Below are positions 38,101-53,100 of a stretch of 64,000 nucleotides of DNA, one piece after another. The position numbers were made by a program, and so were the translations under genes. The stretch covers positions 31,001-95,000 of the forward strand of contig VWZX01002286.1 of NCBI GenBank assembly GCA_013399015.1. The letters run 5' to 3'. The notes under the pieces were generated by a model. It saw only the letters and a program-made list of their open reading frames with translations. It had not been told where the DNA came from and made no database searches. Each line of letters starts with the position of its first letter. The first letter of the stretch is position 1. The DNA comes from Galbula dea. Its lineage: Eukaryota > Chordata > Aves > Piciformes > Galbulidae.

Positions 38101-41100
38101 TTGTTGTTGTTTTGTTGGTTTTTTTTCTCCTAGTACCATCTTATCTATTGGTTCCTCTCTTGTCTGCTTTGTTTTTTGAAGATTCACAGTTTATGCCTCT
38201 TATTTGTGTAAAGTATCTTTCCCACTTTGCTATCGGCCTGTTCTTGTTCTGTCATTTCTCCCTAAGAGTAATTTGTTATTTCCATAAAAATACTGCCACA
38301 ATTTACTGTGTATAGGTAAGCTATGTAGTGGCTGCCAACATGACCTGTGAATCAAAAGTTTTGTAGCTGGGTAGTTTGTGCTCTATTATTGAACTAATTC
38401 AGCAGGTGAGATTACTGCTTCAAAAGCGTGTCGCCATGTGATTTATTGATGTCAAATAGTCCAAAATAGACTGCTTCTAATACTGTTTATATTGAAGCAT
38501 TGAGACCTTATTTTTTTATAATCCTGTAGCATTTCAGACAACATGGATTTAGCCTACTTTGCTTAAAATCCAGTTACTTTGCAGAAATAGAAACTTAGGA
38601 ATCGAATTGCTGTTCTTTTTCAGCTAGTGCTACACTGTATTCAATGCCTACCAATTACCCGTGTATTTATTTATTCTTAAAATATTTGTTACATGCTTAA
38701 TGGTTGTCTTCTAATATGTTCATGTTTAAGAGTATGATTTTTGGATGACCTGAGGATTATCAAAATGTAATTTTGAGCACTAAGCACAATAAATCTTTGC
38801 CATGGGACATAGGTCCTTTGAGCTTCTTAACATATACACTACTGGGCTGGAAATTCTGTATGTTCTGTGTAGTGCATTTCTAAAGTGTATCACATTTTCT
38901 ACTTTGTTTCTTACCTGAATTTAGCTACTTGCTAATAATTTGTGGTTTTAATTTGTAATTTTCACATTTTATTCGTATGCCTTTTCTTTAGCTATGGGCT
39001 CATGTTCTTCTGTGTTGCTGTTCTTGTTTAATGATACCTAATGTCTAAATTGGATTACCCATTGTAGAACAAGTTTTGGAAATGTAGGATATTGAAGTTA
39101 ATACTCTGAAAAAGTTACAGTATCTTTCTTTTCAGTGCTTTATGTTCTTAAATAATAGAAAGAGCTGCCAACGAGTAGAAGCTTTTGCATGTGAGTTACC
39201 TGTTGATGGTAGCATGATGTAGGCTAGCCCTTTAAACTTTTTACTGTATTCAAAAACTATTTTAACTTGTCCAGAAAAGTCCAGCTTCTAAGGGTTTGAT
39301 TCATATGCAAGCTGATATTCTAGTATTTCAGTTTAATTGTTTCCAAGGAGGGCCAAAAAAACCCCAAATCAACCAACCAAAAACCCTAACCAAAAAACCC
39401 TGCCACCTAAGTTCTTCTGTGTATGGCAGAATATATATTTTCTCTTCAGAAGGTTTTCCTGAAGCTTCTTACCAACAGAACGATTGACAAACGACCGAAC
39501 CCCTGTCAAATTGACACCTTGTAGATAGTTTGCTGCTCTTCTTTGTATCCAGTTCTTTTTGAATGGTACAGTTTCCTTGATTCAATCTTCCTCTGATCTC
39601 TACCAAACCTTCTAAGAGTGTAAGGTTTGCTGACCTAATTCATTATGGTACTATGTTGTTTTTCCTTCTGCAGACTTTTTCCTGTTTTGGTTCTGTTCTG
39701 AGTCTCTGAATTTCTTAGAGTACATTATGCTTTAATTGGGGATTCCAGAAACTTCCTGACAGTGCAGGTTGGCTCAATTGCCTTGCGTCTTTTAGAGATT
39801 CCAAAAATATGTGCTTTTTAAGGTCTTGCATTAAACTGTTGTGAAACATACTCCATTCCATCTGGAACAGCTATATTCTTCCATAGCATGAGTAGTGCAG
39901 CCTGTATTGTTTCTCTTTCGTACTTAAAGTTGTTAAGCAAACTTAGTGCCTCTAGTCCAACTTTCCTTTCAGTACCTTCACTTTTATTTCTGTAAAAGCA
40001 GCATTCTCTCTATCTAGTGCAAACTATGTATATAGAGAGTTTCAGAATATTAGAATTTATAGCAGCTGCTGTGTGCAGGTCTTCTCGTCTGTGCATCTAT
40101 TCAAAGTACTGACCTGTTTGTGTCCTTTGTGTGAGAGCTTCCTTCCTAGTGATCAGGAAGAGTTTTTCTTACAGTAGAGAAGTAGCAGAAGCTGGCACAA
40201 ATGTGAGAGAACTCTTTTTTTTCCCCATGTTCCTTTTTTTTCCCCAATAACTAAGAGAAAAGTGATGCACAAGTTCATATTGCTGTACTTGATGTTTGAG
40301 TATGGCTATTCAGTTTTAACATATGTAACTTCATGTTTGATTATTGAAATGCATATGGTCTTTGTTCCCAGAGCATATCAAGTGATCACAGGATGTTAGG
40401 AGCTGGAAAGGACCTGTAAAGATCATCTAGTCCAACCCCTCTGCCAGAGCAGGATTCCCAAGACCAGGTCACACAGAAGACAGGATTTAGACAGAAAATT
40501 CTTACATTGGTATGTGTAAATTCTAGGTCTTCAGGACACAGATGCCTTCTGGATTTCTTTGGAAATAGATGGAAAGGGGATTTTTTTTGAATTATGTGTT
40601 ATATATTAACTAAAAGGTAGATGATGTATAAGCATATATCAACATGGAAGTTAATTTTAAGGGACATCCATTGTAGTTTTCTTTTCTAGTTTTTATAAGT
40701 GTAACTATCCTTTCCCTTAGAAGCATTCTCACATATCTTGTCCATCCCAGCAAAATGCAAAATTATTTTGGAAGGTTGGTCTTGAAATTTTGCTTGAAAT
40801 ACGTATTTAAAATTAAGGTTGTATTTTCTGAATTCCTCAGTGCTACTAAGTGTCTTCCTTCTCTTAACCTTTTCCCCTGCCAATATGGGAAATGCTACCA
40901 TATGGAGTACAGTTCATTTTATATATATATATATAAAAAAATAAAAACCACACAGAACAGGACTTATTACACTTGTGAAATTCATTTTGGCTGGGTAAAG
41001 GGAAAGCCTTTTTGGCCTTGAGGAATTTATACAAACCACTTAGAAGCCAATCTTACATCCTTTGAAGATTTGTTGTTGACATACAGTGATTGGAGGGGGC

Positions 41101-44100
41101 CTCTTGAAGCAGACGTGGAAATTAGTTCCTTATAATTTGAAAATGCATTCTGAGTCTGTTGTAGCTGTGTGTTAGATGCTCTTGTTTAATACATAAGAAA
41201 AGAAAGAGAGTGAACAAGAAAGAGAAGAAAGGAAAAGATACAGAGAGAAAAGAGAAACAGAAACGAAGAAAAAGATAAAGACAGAAAAAAGAGAAAAACA
41301 CAGACAAGAAGGGAAAGAGAAAAGGAAACTAAAACAGAGAGAGAAGGGGAGAAAAGGTAAAAAGAAAGGGAAAGAAGGAGAAGAAGAAAAGATAGAAAGA
41401 AAATCCTTTTATATGTCAAAGCTGTGGGAGTTGTGTTGGTCACAGTGTGCTATTTTGCTTCGTGCAATTTAATTTGATTGTGCTTTTTGCCACTTCAGAA
41501 TTTCCATGGTTGTGATAATCACCAGTAGCATAGGAGTATAAGTCTTATGGCACTGTTTTTTCTGAATATTTCATTCTAAAGCAAGCTTGGTGTCATCAGA
41601 CAGACCAACAGATGTCTGTAGATTTAAGGGCCAGATTATGGTGGTTGTTAAGGAAGGATGAAGTGGAAGTTTTAACACTGACCATATGTGCATTTTAATT
41701 GACTTGTGGATTTTAGGATACTGTTATATTCATGTTACTTGTGCTTATGGACAAAGATGATAAAAATGGTAATTCTTGATTGTATTTCAGAAACAGTTCC
41801 ATACTGTATCATTCTTTTGAAGCCTGCAAACAGGTCTAGGCTAGAGTTTTATGAGCAAAGGGGATTTGCTACATCAGGGAAGAATATATTTTATTCATGT
41901 GTTGTTTTTTGGACAATCATATTCTGGGCTATATTACAATGGCACGATAAATTGCTGAATACACTGTCTGCTGAATATGACCTCACCATGAAAAATTTGA
42001 TGCATTAGAGTAGGAAAGGTTGGAATATATCAACCTTAGCTGACAGGGGACTTTGAATTTTGACCTAACACAGATGACCTTTGTGTGCAATAAAAGTGAG
42101 TTTAATCTCCAGGTCAAGGTTGAGGTGAATGGTAGGGCAATGTGGATTGGTTTGTGTTGGTTATGGCTGAATCACACCTAGCAAGCAAAGAAATCCAAGG
42201 TCTTTGCATTTCAGAGTAACCAAATGTTTGTTTACCTAAAGTTTACTCATATCTGTTATACCACCTTCAAAAACTATGTCGTACTGTGCGCAGCTAACCC
42301 TTCAGCAGCTGTGGACTAACTTGTTTGAAGCTCAGTGTTTCAGAATAAGAAGTGTGAGGTATGTATATTCAGCTCCTGTGGCTCATTGAAAAGGTAAGCT
42401 AAATAAAATTTCACCTCTAGCATGTAGAATAAAGACTGTCAAGTATATTACCTTCCTATGAGGAGGGCAAAATCTAGAAGTTTTATTTGACAGCTGACCT
42501 GTCTTTGGAACATCGGAAGTTTATTCCTAAATGGCTTATGCTTTTGGAGGGAACACAATTAAGAGAGCTCTCATGTTTCACTAGGCATGTACAAAGACAA
42601 TGGGTCCTTTTGAGTACTCCCTTCCTGTTAAAGGTATTTGATCAAAGAAGCTAAGTTACAAAATGTTTTGGAGGCTGTCTAGATTCCATAATAAAAACAT
42701 ATAGATTATTTTAAATAATGTTTTATATATGTCACAAACAAAATCTGTCCTTTTAACTGGCTGGTGTTCCAGGGGTGCTATTTTACTAACATGCTAACAG
42801 TGCACGCTCTGAATATGCAGATAGAGTGGTAGTGGTGGTGATGTTGGAAGGAGGAGGGAGTTCTCTTTAAATCAGGCAGGAAGAATTAAAAAAAAAGTTT
42901 GAGACTAATGGAAAGAACCTCTACTCCTTTAATAGAGCCTGCAAAATATATTCTCCAGGACTGATCAGCTCTGAAGGCTCTAGAGGTTTGATGATTGGAA
43001 TGGCAGGAAATCACGCTTTCAGGACATAACGAATTGACTAGGCCATCCATCATTTGTTAGCATGCGCTGAAACACTGGGTTTGTGTGCAGAGGTCTGTGA
43101 TTTAGTAAATACTTGGGAGATGAATAGAGCTTGCACACAAGGGAAGATATTGCTGTCCTTCAGCAGCCTTAGACACAGATCCCTGCTGAGAAGGCTGTCT
43201 GACAGCAGCTCATCAGTAACCGGCCTGTCACAGTCAGTGATGCCCACCAGCCATCCCCAGTATATTAAATGCATTTTTAATATCTGCTTCAGTAGATTTA
43301 ATGAAGAAAATTTAGTTTCCATACTCTGATCACTGCTTCCTCAAGTGTTTTAAAGCATTGAGTGAAGCACTTCAAAGAAAGGAACTGTGTTCATACCTGG
43401 AGGACTTGATTGTAAATGAAAATGAAACAGAATGCAAACAGGAGTGTTAGTATCCAAACAGTTCCCTTAAAGCAAACCAGAAATGTTTGGATAAAGAAGT
43501 GATCTTTGAAACAGTTGACCCTCCTACAAGGGGACCTTATGCAGCAGGTTGTACGGCAGCAGAGATGCAGTGCTGGAAAAGGTGTATGCACAGAGGTTGT
43601 TTAGTGTGGCTGGGCTTGCTAAAAGGCATAATTGGCATTTCCCACACTTGGAGTACTTGAATCAGGTCATTCTCAGCTTTCAGTGTCCTGAGAGGACAGT
43701 GGCTATGAATCAAAGGAATGGAATAGATACTGTTTTTAATAAGTAACATAGATTTTGGGTTGGTTTGGGGATTTTTGCAAGGGATGCAGTTGGTGAAAAT
43801 CATTGTAGTGTTTCATGGTATTATTTTAACCAATCTAGGAAATAAATAATAAGACACAATGAAAAAGAAAACTTCTACAGTTTTTGTAACTTACCAGGCT
43901 GGTCCAGAGTTACTCAGTACTGACATTCTGCTTGTAAGGATTGTACAGAATTATTTTTTTAACTTTGTAGCAAATGCTAAGATCTTTTGCTGTCCATGTA
44001 TGTAGATAAACTTCATAGTTATCTGAATTTCCTAAGAACTTTCAGGGAAAAGTTCTGTTCACATAAAGGCACATAAAGGTTTTCATTTTCTAATGAGATT

Positions 44101-47100
44101 CAGTGCTTATGATATTTATTTCAAATCAGCAAGACAATTTGATTGTGTTGCAAATATCTGTTTGAAACAGTCACTTCTTGAGCTTTTTTTCCCTCAGGAA
44201 TCTGTTCTGTGTTCACAGAAGAGAAAGCAAAAGCTGAATGAGACCTATAAATTTGTTTCTTGTGTGTGCCAAAACAGTAATATATTAAATGCATATTAAT
44301 ATAAAAATTTAAGATATATCCTAAACACTTACATTTTTATAACACATGACAATATTAAATAATATGTTTTCCTGTTAGCATCTGTTTGCTGCCATTGTTG
44401 GCAGGACCTATGATTTATTACTTAAACTAATGACTACAACCGTTTTGGTCTTGATAGCCCCATAGCTTATCGCATCACTTAATAAAATAACATATATGCT
44501 TCTATGAGAGTGATTTTTAAATTGTTTATTCCTTTAAGTTCCTGGCGAAAATACCTTATCTGTTTGCAATGTGAAAATTTCAGGAGCATGCATTGCACTT
44601 CAAAATGAGTGAAATAATGGTAAGGATTAATTTCTGTAAAAATATGGAACACTGATCCTACTTAAAATATCTTTGAAGACCAGCATGATAGAGTATTGTT
44701 GCAAAAAAAAAAAAAACCCAATGGCATTGGAAGAGTGGAAAAATGCTGCTCTGTTTTCTTTAGATCAGGTGATGGTTAAAAGCCTAGTTCATTTGTTTGT
44801 TTGACTAATTGGTGCCATGCAAGCAGATTTCAGACTCCCATTGGCATACTAAGATTTCACACTGTATCATTACTTTTCAGTTTGTATTTCATGGGATCCC
44901 TGTTGTCCATGGACTTCAAATGAAGAATTCAAAGGAAGTGAACTTCTCATCAGCAGGCTTAAATTTGCCAAATGGGAATCCATGCATGTTGTGGGAAAAA
45001 CATTTTGATTTGTGAACCCTTTAGATTGAAAACTTCTGTTTTGTCACCAACTAAAGCATTTTTATCTAGGAGTTTCGTTTGGTTGTTTTTTAAAATTCTA
45101 CGGTTCATAACATTTTGAATGTGGTAGTGATACCCACACTTCATGATGTCCAGTTGTCTGATTGATAGTGACAGTCTCATTCCTTTATGCTGGGGAATTC
45201 TTGAAGTTCAGTCCCTTGTGTTATCCTTCTCATCTGAACAGGATATGTAAGCAAGTGTTGCTGTCCATCCAAACTGGCAAAATGGCTTCAGGTCAGCATG
45301 TGGTGCTGGGGAATGTCTTCTGCTTGCATATCTGTATTTAGGACTGCAAGGTCATGGAAACATTTGGTAGCATCGATTCCCAGATAAATCCAGAATCTTC
45401 AACATTGAATAAAAATGCCCTAAGATAGCACATATTCTTCTTGACAGAAAGCAGAATGTTGTCAAGTATTTCTCTGAGTAAGATTCATGTGATAGCCAAG
45501 GTAGTATCTTGTGTAATGAAGCCTGTCTGCAACTCTTTCAAAGACAACATAAAAACTTTGACCAACGTGGAGGTAATACTTACTTTTGTGACAGAATTAA
45601 TATAGCAGGTCTTTTGGAGTTCCCCATTGTTAATTGAGGACACAGACAGCAATAAGGACACCACATACCTCCATTTCCAGTTGTGGTTGGCTAGGAGATG
45701 GCAGAAGTTTATATGTCTGCTATCGAAACCAATAACATCCGGTTCTTTATTGCACTACTTCTGTGGAATGCAGATGTGCATTATGAGGCTACAGCTGGTG
45801 CAAAGTACAACAACTAATAGTCAGAGAGTGTAGGTTCCTGCAGATTAAAAGGCTATTGAACATTATCCATTTCCAGCATTAATATAAAATGCGTGTTATC
45901 AGCGCTACTGTCTTTCAGGTTTCAGCACAGCTGAACAATGTCTTTTCCTAGACAAGTGCATTATCTTGGATACAGAAAATATAAAAAGATAAAAATAACT
46001 CATAACCTAGAGTTCTGGATCTTACAGAGCTTAAAAAAAGTTTTACTTTGATCAGCTGGCAGATACTCCTATAGGCCAATCAAGTTCTATTCCAAATACA
46101 GTGTTTAATGACCTCATTGCAATGAGTTACCTGTCACAGGAATATGTTTTCCTTTATCCTGTTATTAGAAACAGGAGAATTTAATTACTGACCAAAAAGA
46201 GAGGTTGAACTACTTTTTATCTCATTTGTATTCTGTTCTTTTGACATCAGTGGTCTGAAAGACAAAAAGGAAGACAGTTCTTTATGGAATAAATGCATGG
46301 TTTCAGTCTAAATATTTATGATTTGGTAAATTGCCTAAGTGTAGAGTGTTTTTTTCCAAACAAATCCCACTGACTGCCCAGCAACTACTATGCACAAACT
46401 TCTTGCTTACGCTTTTTGTTTTAATGTAACCTTACCAATGACAGGTGATAACTCTCACACATTGTTACTTTTGTGATTTTGAGGTTTCTGGGTAGATAAT
46501 TTTGTCCATTTATCTAGGTGTAGATGCTTGCCATTCTAACATTTTAAATCTTAATAATTTAAAAATGTTATTCAAATGTTTCAGCTACTGTATAATATAT
46601 TTCTAAGTAGATAGGTTTGGGTTAGTCAACATGAATCACATTAATTTTTTGCTTTAGTTTATTTTGTAATTCTTAACACTTTAGTCTTTTTATCGGGGAG
46701 ATATGTATATCTATCTCAGTGGAACTTTTCATTAGTAGATCGGGATGTTTACTGAAATAACCAGTTAAAATTATTAAACTTTGCAATGGAAAGCAGCATG
46801 CTTAGTTTCATGTGCTTCTGAATATTAAATGCAAGTAAAATGGTATGTAGACGTGGAGCCATTTGTTATAGTGTAGTATATGAAGGAATAGCTGTGTAAA
46901 CCTTAACCTCGTAATTTTGCAAGTTCCACTTTATCATGTAGCTGTAAAAGGTAATCAGAATAAATCATGGACGATGAAGAAACATTTTCTAGGGCTTTCT
47001 GCATGCTTTCAGAAGTGGCGCTTGATCCATGAAATTTTAGTAAGCATATTAAATAATACAATATGATGTGCAACGTGTCAGGTCTGATAAATTATTTTGT

Positions 47101-50100
47101 ATAGGACATTTATACAACATATGGTGAGCTGCTATGTGAACAGCTTAATGACTAAATTATGTTAATCTTTCTTGCCATATTTACTTTTCATTTTAAAAAC
47201 CGGCGTTTTCAAATTTTTATTTTACTTTTTTTGATCATGGGTAGATATAAGAAAGGTGTAGGTCAGCTCTGAGAAGCCGTGACAGTGATCCAGGGTTCCT
47301 CAGCTGTGCAGTGTACATAACACAGATGTTGGGAGAGTCATCTGTCAGCTATGCCTCTCCTATGGAGTTAAAGTTCTAGGGGGAAAAGAATTCGACACAG
47401 TGCTGTCACTGTTACATTTTCACAATAGAAGAGCATGCAAATATTCAACCTCCTGCTTAGCAGTAGTGCCCTGTCTAATGTCTGTGCTGGTTAGAATAAA
47501 AAAATAGTGGGTGCATCTAGGGCTCATAGATCTGACAAAGGTCATGCTATGCTGGGCATTTGAATTGGAAATTGTCTGGACTTAGATTTTATAAAGCTCC
47601 CACTGTTGTCGGGGAAAATTTCAGCAGGGTTTTGTCCCTGGAGAGGCCTCTTAGGCCCTTTTCTGTCCTATGAATGAATTTAGATGTGAGGGTTTCTCCT
47701 GCCTTAAAACTGTTAAGTTCATTTTGCATACATCCCCAGAGAGAAAAACTGGCAGATGCTTTTGTCTTGGAAGTGTTTAAAAGAAAACTGCAGAACAGGA
47801 ACAAGGGAGAGAAGGGGCCCTATGTGGAGTCCCAGAACATTTTGGAAATGGCCAATATGCAGTTTTCATCAGTACTAAGGCGGGGCGCAATATGGTGCCT
47901 GTAGCTCACTGGGGAATATGAATGTTGATTAAGCATACTCCCAGGCTTTGAAATCCTGAAAGCAGTGTCAGAATAATGGATGTTGAGCAAATGTCAAGCA
48001 TTTGTTAATTTCTCTGTTATTTGGAGTTTATCTACCATGATCAATCAAATAAACTAGTGCTTCTCTGTTGTGGCATGTGTCATTGATATGGTGATTAGGT
48101 GGCTAGAGAGGCCTTCTGCCTTTTTTTTTTTTAATTTTAATTTAATCCAGGTAACAGATTACATATTAACAGCCATAACTCTAAGTTAAACATTTGTTTG
48201 TGGTTGGTTTAGTGGAAAGTGGTGCATTAAAATACTTTGGGATACTGAGAGGGAAAAGTATTTGTGTATCTGCTGTGCTAAAAATTGCATTCATGCCATT
48301 TTTTCCATTCTTGACCTTAAAGCTTTACTGTTGTGGGGAAGGAGAAATTCTAAATCAAAGTTGAGAGAAGAAACTTAGACTTTTTCTGAAAAAGAAGTTT
48401 AAAGTGGGATATCTATCCTAAATTAGTGTTAATTTATTCCTTAGCCCTCTTCTGCCATCTAAGTCTTTTGGTTTCTATAAACTAGGTCTCAACATCCCTG
48501 GTTTTGTTTGGGAAATATGTTCAGATGCTCTTTAGTTAAAAGTGGAGAGAGTAACTCTGACTCTTTTTTTTTATAAGAGTATGTCAGAGAAGTTGTTAGT
48601 TACTGACTAAAATACAGAAATATAAATAGTCTGGATCAGAATATTTTTTTCCTCAAACTTTTTAGTTTCCGCTGTCTTCTGATGTCTTAGTTCTGCTAAT
48701 TTTCTACTCTTAAGAGATAGGTAACACACAAAGACCTGATATATAAATGTGAAGATAAACTAGAAAATAATCTGAAGGAGAAAAAGGCACTGTGGCCTTT
48801 GCTGCTTTACTATAATATGTAAAGACTTTAAAATGGGAAAAGATAGGTTGGAATGTTTTGTGTGAAGCCTTTTTTTAAAGCTGCCTGAAGGATGTTAACA
48901 GTCTAATTTCACTGAATTCCAGTGAAGTTTACTTACACTCTTCTCATGCATTTCTTTCTTTTACAAAGTCTAGTCCTTATGTGTCTAATGTAAAGAAGGC
49001 AGTATGTAAGACTTTAAGAAGTGTCAGTGAGTTATGCCATATGACTTGCTGTATGTTGAGGTCATCTTCAGTTTATTTTAACATAGATCAAATGTTTGAT
49101 CTTGAACTAGTTTTCTTTCTTCATTGGCTTCCACATATATTTACCAAGGCCTCTGGGACCATTCTACCAAGCTGCTCAAATTTTGGTGCTTAAGGAAGGT
49201 GATGGTGAACCTATTGACTCTGCATTGGAGAAGATTCCGTTCAGTTAGTGCATGGAGTAAGAGTTTCTCCTGGAAACCGAACCTTTTCTGCAGTGCTGCA
49301 GGAAGAAAGCATGAACTCTTTGTATGGATTTTCAGAGCAGTGCAAAGAACACAAAAAAATAAATCCTCTGGAACAGGGGGGGGAAGGAAAGGAAAATCCT
49401 GTTGGTGGGAGTGAAGAATAGGGTTAGGGAAGTTTTAGAATAGAACAATGTAATATTGTGGTCACCTCTTTTCATTTGTTCCCTTCATGTTGCCTGCTAG
49501 CTGTAGGTGGACAACTTTTTAAAAAAAAGAGTGTTGGAAGACCACTAGTAAAAAGGAACAGCTGGACTTCTTTCTTAGTGCATTTCTGCTGTCTTGCCAA
49601 TGGGAAATAGTGGAATTAAATCAGTTTATTCTCTCTATGGCACAGTAAACTATACCCCTGGGGCTGAAAGTAGGCTTTGTAAATATCTACATACATGGCA
49701 CAGTAACTTAAGATACAAGGCACTCTTGGCTAGGTAGATAGACAGGAATTATTCTATTTTTTTTCCTTTCGTTTAGACATATAGTCTAACTATAAGTGGT
49801 TTCAAAATGATAAACTTTTAAGCAATAAACACAGTTTAGGGCTTAAGACTAAAAATTTTAAAGGAACCAGCTATAAATAGATTCATTTCTTGCCTTAGAT
49901 CTGTATCATTCCCCAGACTGAAGTTTACTTAAAACTATTTTTCTGTATCATCCATGTTTGATAGAGCTAAAATTCTTTAAATTATATCCTATGTGGGAAA
50001 CATTAACAAGATCCTGTCTTGTTTAAGGAATTGACTGGATTACTGGAAGCTTTTTTGACTCAAGGTGTTCACTTTTTACCCTGGAGATAGCTATGCAGTA

Positions 50101-53100
50101 GTACTTGTGCTTGATGTGATGCATGCAAATGCTAAATACAGTAGCAGCATGAGGCAAGTGTCATTAACAGTAATTTATGTAATGAAAGCCACCTGGCTGT
50201 CTTTGTAATTAATTGCTTGTAAATAATAAATTTAAATATAATTTATAGTATTCTAGATTTGATTATATATTTTTAGGAGCAAATTGTTTAAGGGTGTTGG
50301 GGGATTTATTTAGTTTCAAATTGGTACCAATATGTTTTTTATGTACAGACATTTTTTAATGTAAAATGAACATAATTAGCTTCAAATTGCCATTCACTCA
50401 TAAAGATAGTTTTCTAAAATTGAACTTAAATTATACAGAGCAATATAGGCTTGAAGAAAAAAGTATGCAGTAGAACAATTTTCCAGTTTCTCCACAATCA
50501 GGTAATCTAAGATTTTTTTATCTGAAAAAATTCTCTTGTCAAGGTGTTTTATAATGATTGTTTTCCTGAGGGGGAAGAAGTAACGCGATAGCTATCCAAA
50601 CAAAATGAGGAAGATAAACACAAAATCAATATATCAAATATTTCTTTCTGGTAACAGCCTACTAAGGGAATGTTTTTCCAACGTATGGACCTTGGCCCTA
50701 TCACGAATGCAGATAGGAAAGGTGAGGGTTAAATCGCTAGTTTAAATAGTAGCTTCTTTTCCTTAACTGCTTATTGAGGTCCATTTGTGTTGCAGCCTAG
50801 CAGCATCTTTCTTTGCACAACCATCATTACATAACTTTTGTGTATTTTTGTCTAATGGTTCAACAGTTAAGATTGTGGTACTAATTGAAAGATTTCAAAC
50901 TTGCAAGCTTTTTCTGTATAATCTTAACTGAAGTAGATTCAGGTAAAGTGTGGATGATGTACTTTTAAGTGCAAATAAGGACTTTGCAGAGATTTTTGCA
51001 TTTTCCTGTCTCGGCTATGCTGCTGTATGGATGTGTGTCAAGGGTCAAGGCTGGGCCGACCACCAACCCAATGACTACATCACCACTGATACTGTGGCAG
51101 TAGGCCTCAGCAGCAGATGAGTCAGGCTCAGGGGCTGAATCCTGGTACTGAATGCAGGAACTTAACAGATCACTGAAGCACAGGAGAAGAAGAAACCAAG
51201 AAGGGAAAGTAATCTAGCAAGGGGGACCTGGCCCCTGGTTTTTATATTGAATATGACACATATGGGATGGAATACTTCAGCTGGTCAGTTTAGGGTCACC
51301 TGTCCTGTCCACTCCTCCCTGAAGCTGCAGCATTTACCCTGCACCTCCCAACATGAGACACAAGATTTAGCAGTGACCTTGGTTTGCATATCAATCCCTG
51401 GTAGTAAATCTAAACATTAGGCCTTATCACTGCTAGAAGCTGGCAGTGTCTGCAAAAGTAACTCAGCATAGTTAAGGACAAGTATGTAGCAAACGATCTA
51501 CTTATGTTAGTCTTAAGCTTTGCTTTTTCTTAAGTTAAATTTGCTGAGAAATTTTGTTGGTAGAATTAAAAGGAGGATTTTGGAAAATACCAGGAGATGG
51601 AGATGTGGAGGTCAGGAACTGTGATTATCAAGTTGTATGTGGGATGTAAACCCTATTTTCCTATCAGTTTCTTTTGTTAGTGGACTCCCTGACTAGATGA
51701 TCAAAGAGTATCAGAGAAGTCTGGTACATGTAAGGTGAAAAGATGTGATAGTCATTGAAACCTGATGACAGAATATTCGAGAGTTTTCATTCCATGTTTT
51801 GGCACTAACGTTGTATTTTTTAAGCCTTTCTTGTGAATATATTTTAGTTCTGTATTGTGTCTGAAAATATTGTTCAGCTTGAAAATTGAAAAAAATAGTT
51901 TTATGTTTTTATAGAAGGGACTTTACTCAAAGTACTAGTGAAAGTGTATTTATTTAGAAGGGTCTCTGCGGGTTTGACATTTAAGTAGGTTTCAAACATT
52001 CATGCAACAAGCTCTGTGCTGTTTAACTCTGGAAAGAAAAAATACCAGAACAATATCTCAGGCAAATGACTATCTATTTTCTGTACTTGCGTTGTAAGAT
52101 AATAAACCCAAAAAGTAGTTTCTTTTCATTTGGAAAGACTACTTTTCTATTCTGGTTTTTACAGTGACATTTTTAACCATAATATCTGCCAGTGTTTATA
52201 CAATCTTAAAGCATGATGTTGTTCTCATAATAAGGATGTGCATATATATGGATAGAAAAATAATGTCTTTATTCTGTCTTCTGTTTTGGTTTTTGGGGCT
52301 TCAGCAGAAATACTTTGTAATCATTTGAATATAGCATATTTTGAGTTACAGTTGTATTACAGCTGTTGAAAGTTAGATTTTTGTTTTGTAGGTGGAAGAA
52401 GGTGGAATTTACCTCTGAAGAGAGCTAGCACTATTTTGTAATCATTGCCTATACTGCTAATTTGTATTTACCTACCATGTCTGATGCAGATCGTTCATAG
52501 TCTGCAGTTGTTTTAAAATGTATTGGCCATTACAACAGACACCAAAAAATGAGATGTCTACAGGAAGAATTGGTGCCCTGTTCTTAAAGGAACTTCTAAG
52601 TCTTTCTAATGAAAAATCATTCAAACAGTATCTAATACTGGCAATTTTCCTCTGTCTGCTGCTAGAACTTATTGGCCAACTAGGTCAGACATTATTAAAG
52701 TTCAAGTGGCCCAGTGGGAAAAGTAATGGCCTTATGCTACTATGAATTTTAAATGCTGCCATTTCTATGTATTGCACCATCATCTGTTCTTGCACATCAC
52801 TAAATTGTACGGAAGTTGTGGGACGAACCAGTGTCAAGGTCATAAAAGTGATGACTCTTCTCAAGTAGCCTTCCTGGAGCTTTGTCATACTGTTATTCTC
52901 ATAACCCTGGCTATAGGCGGCAAAGTTGTATACATGTGCCTGCATTTAACTGGTTTATTATCATCAGATAGTGTAAGCCTGCAATGCAGGATCTCTTTTT
53001 CCTTGGATTGTTTACTTTTGCTTTTTATTTTTGACCCTACCAATGGTATGAAATCGACTTTGATGCAAAGACAATTTTTAGTAAGTGATTTGTATTTAAA

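Noticed and set aside
41186..41443. Minus-strand Ser/Leu/Phe-rich frames here and at 4409-4684
   Set aside because: Translations of low-complexity polypyrimidine strands, not genes.
43050..43329. Two open frames of 90-91 codons on opposite strands
   Set aside because: They overlap nearly completely and match nothing known. The region is better read as a candidate regulatory element.
45485..45754. Minus-strand stop-free run of 90 codons, considered as a possible DNA-transposon relic
   Set aside because: I could not match it to Harbinger, hAT or piggyBac motifs, and many runs of this length are expected by chance.
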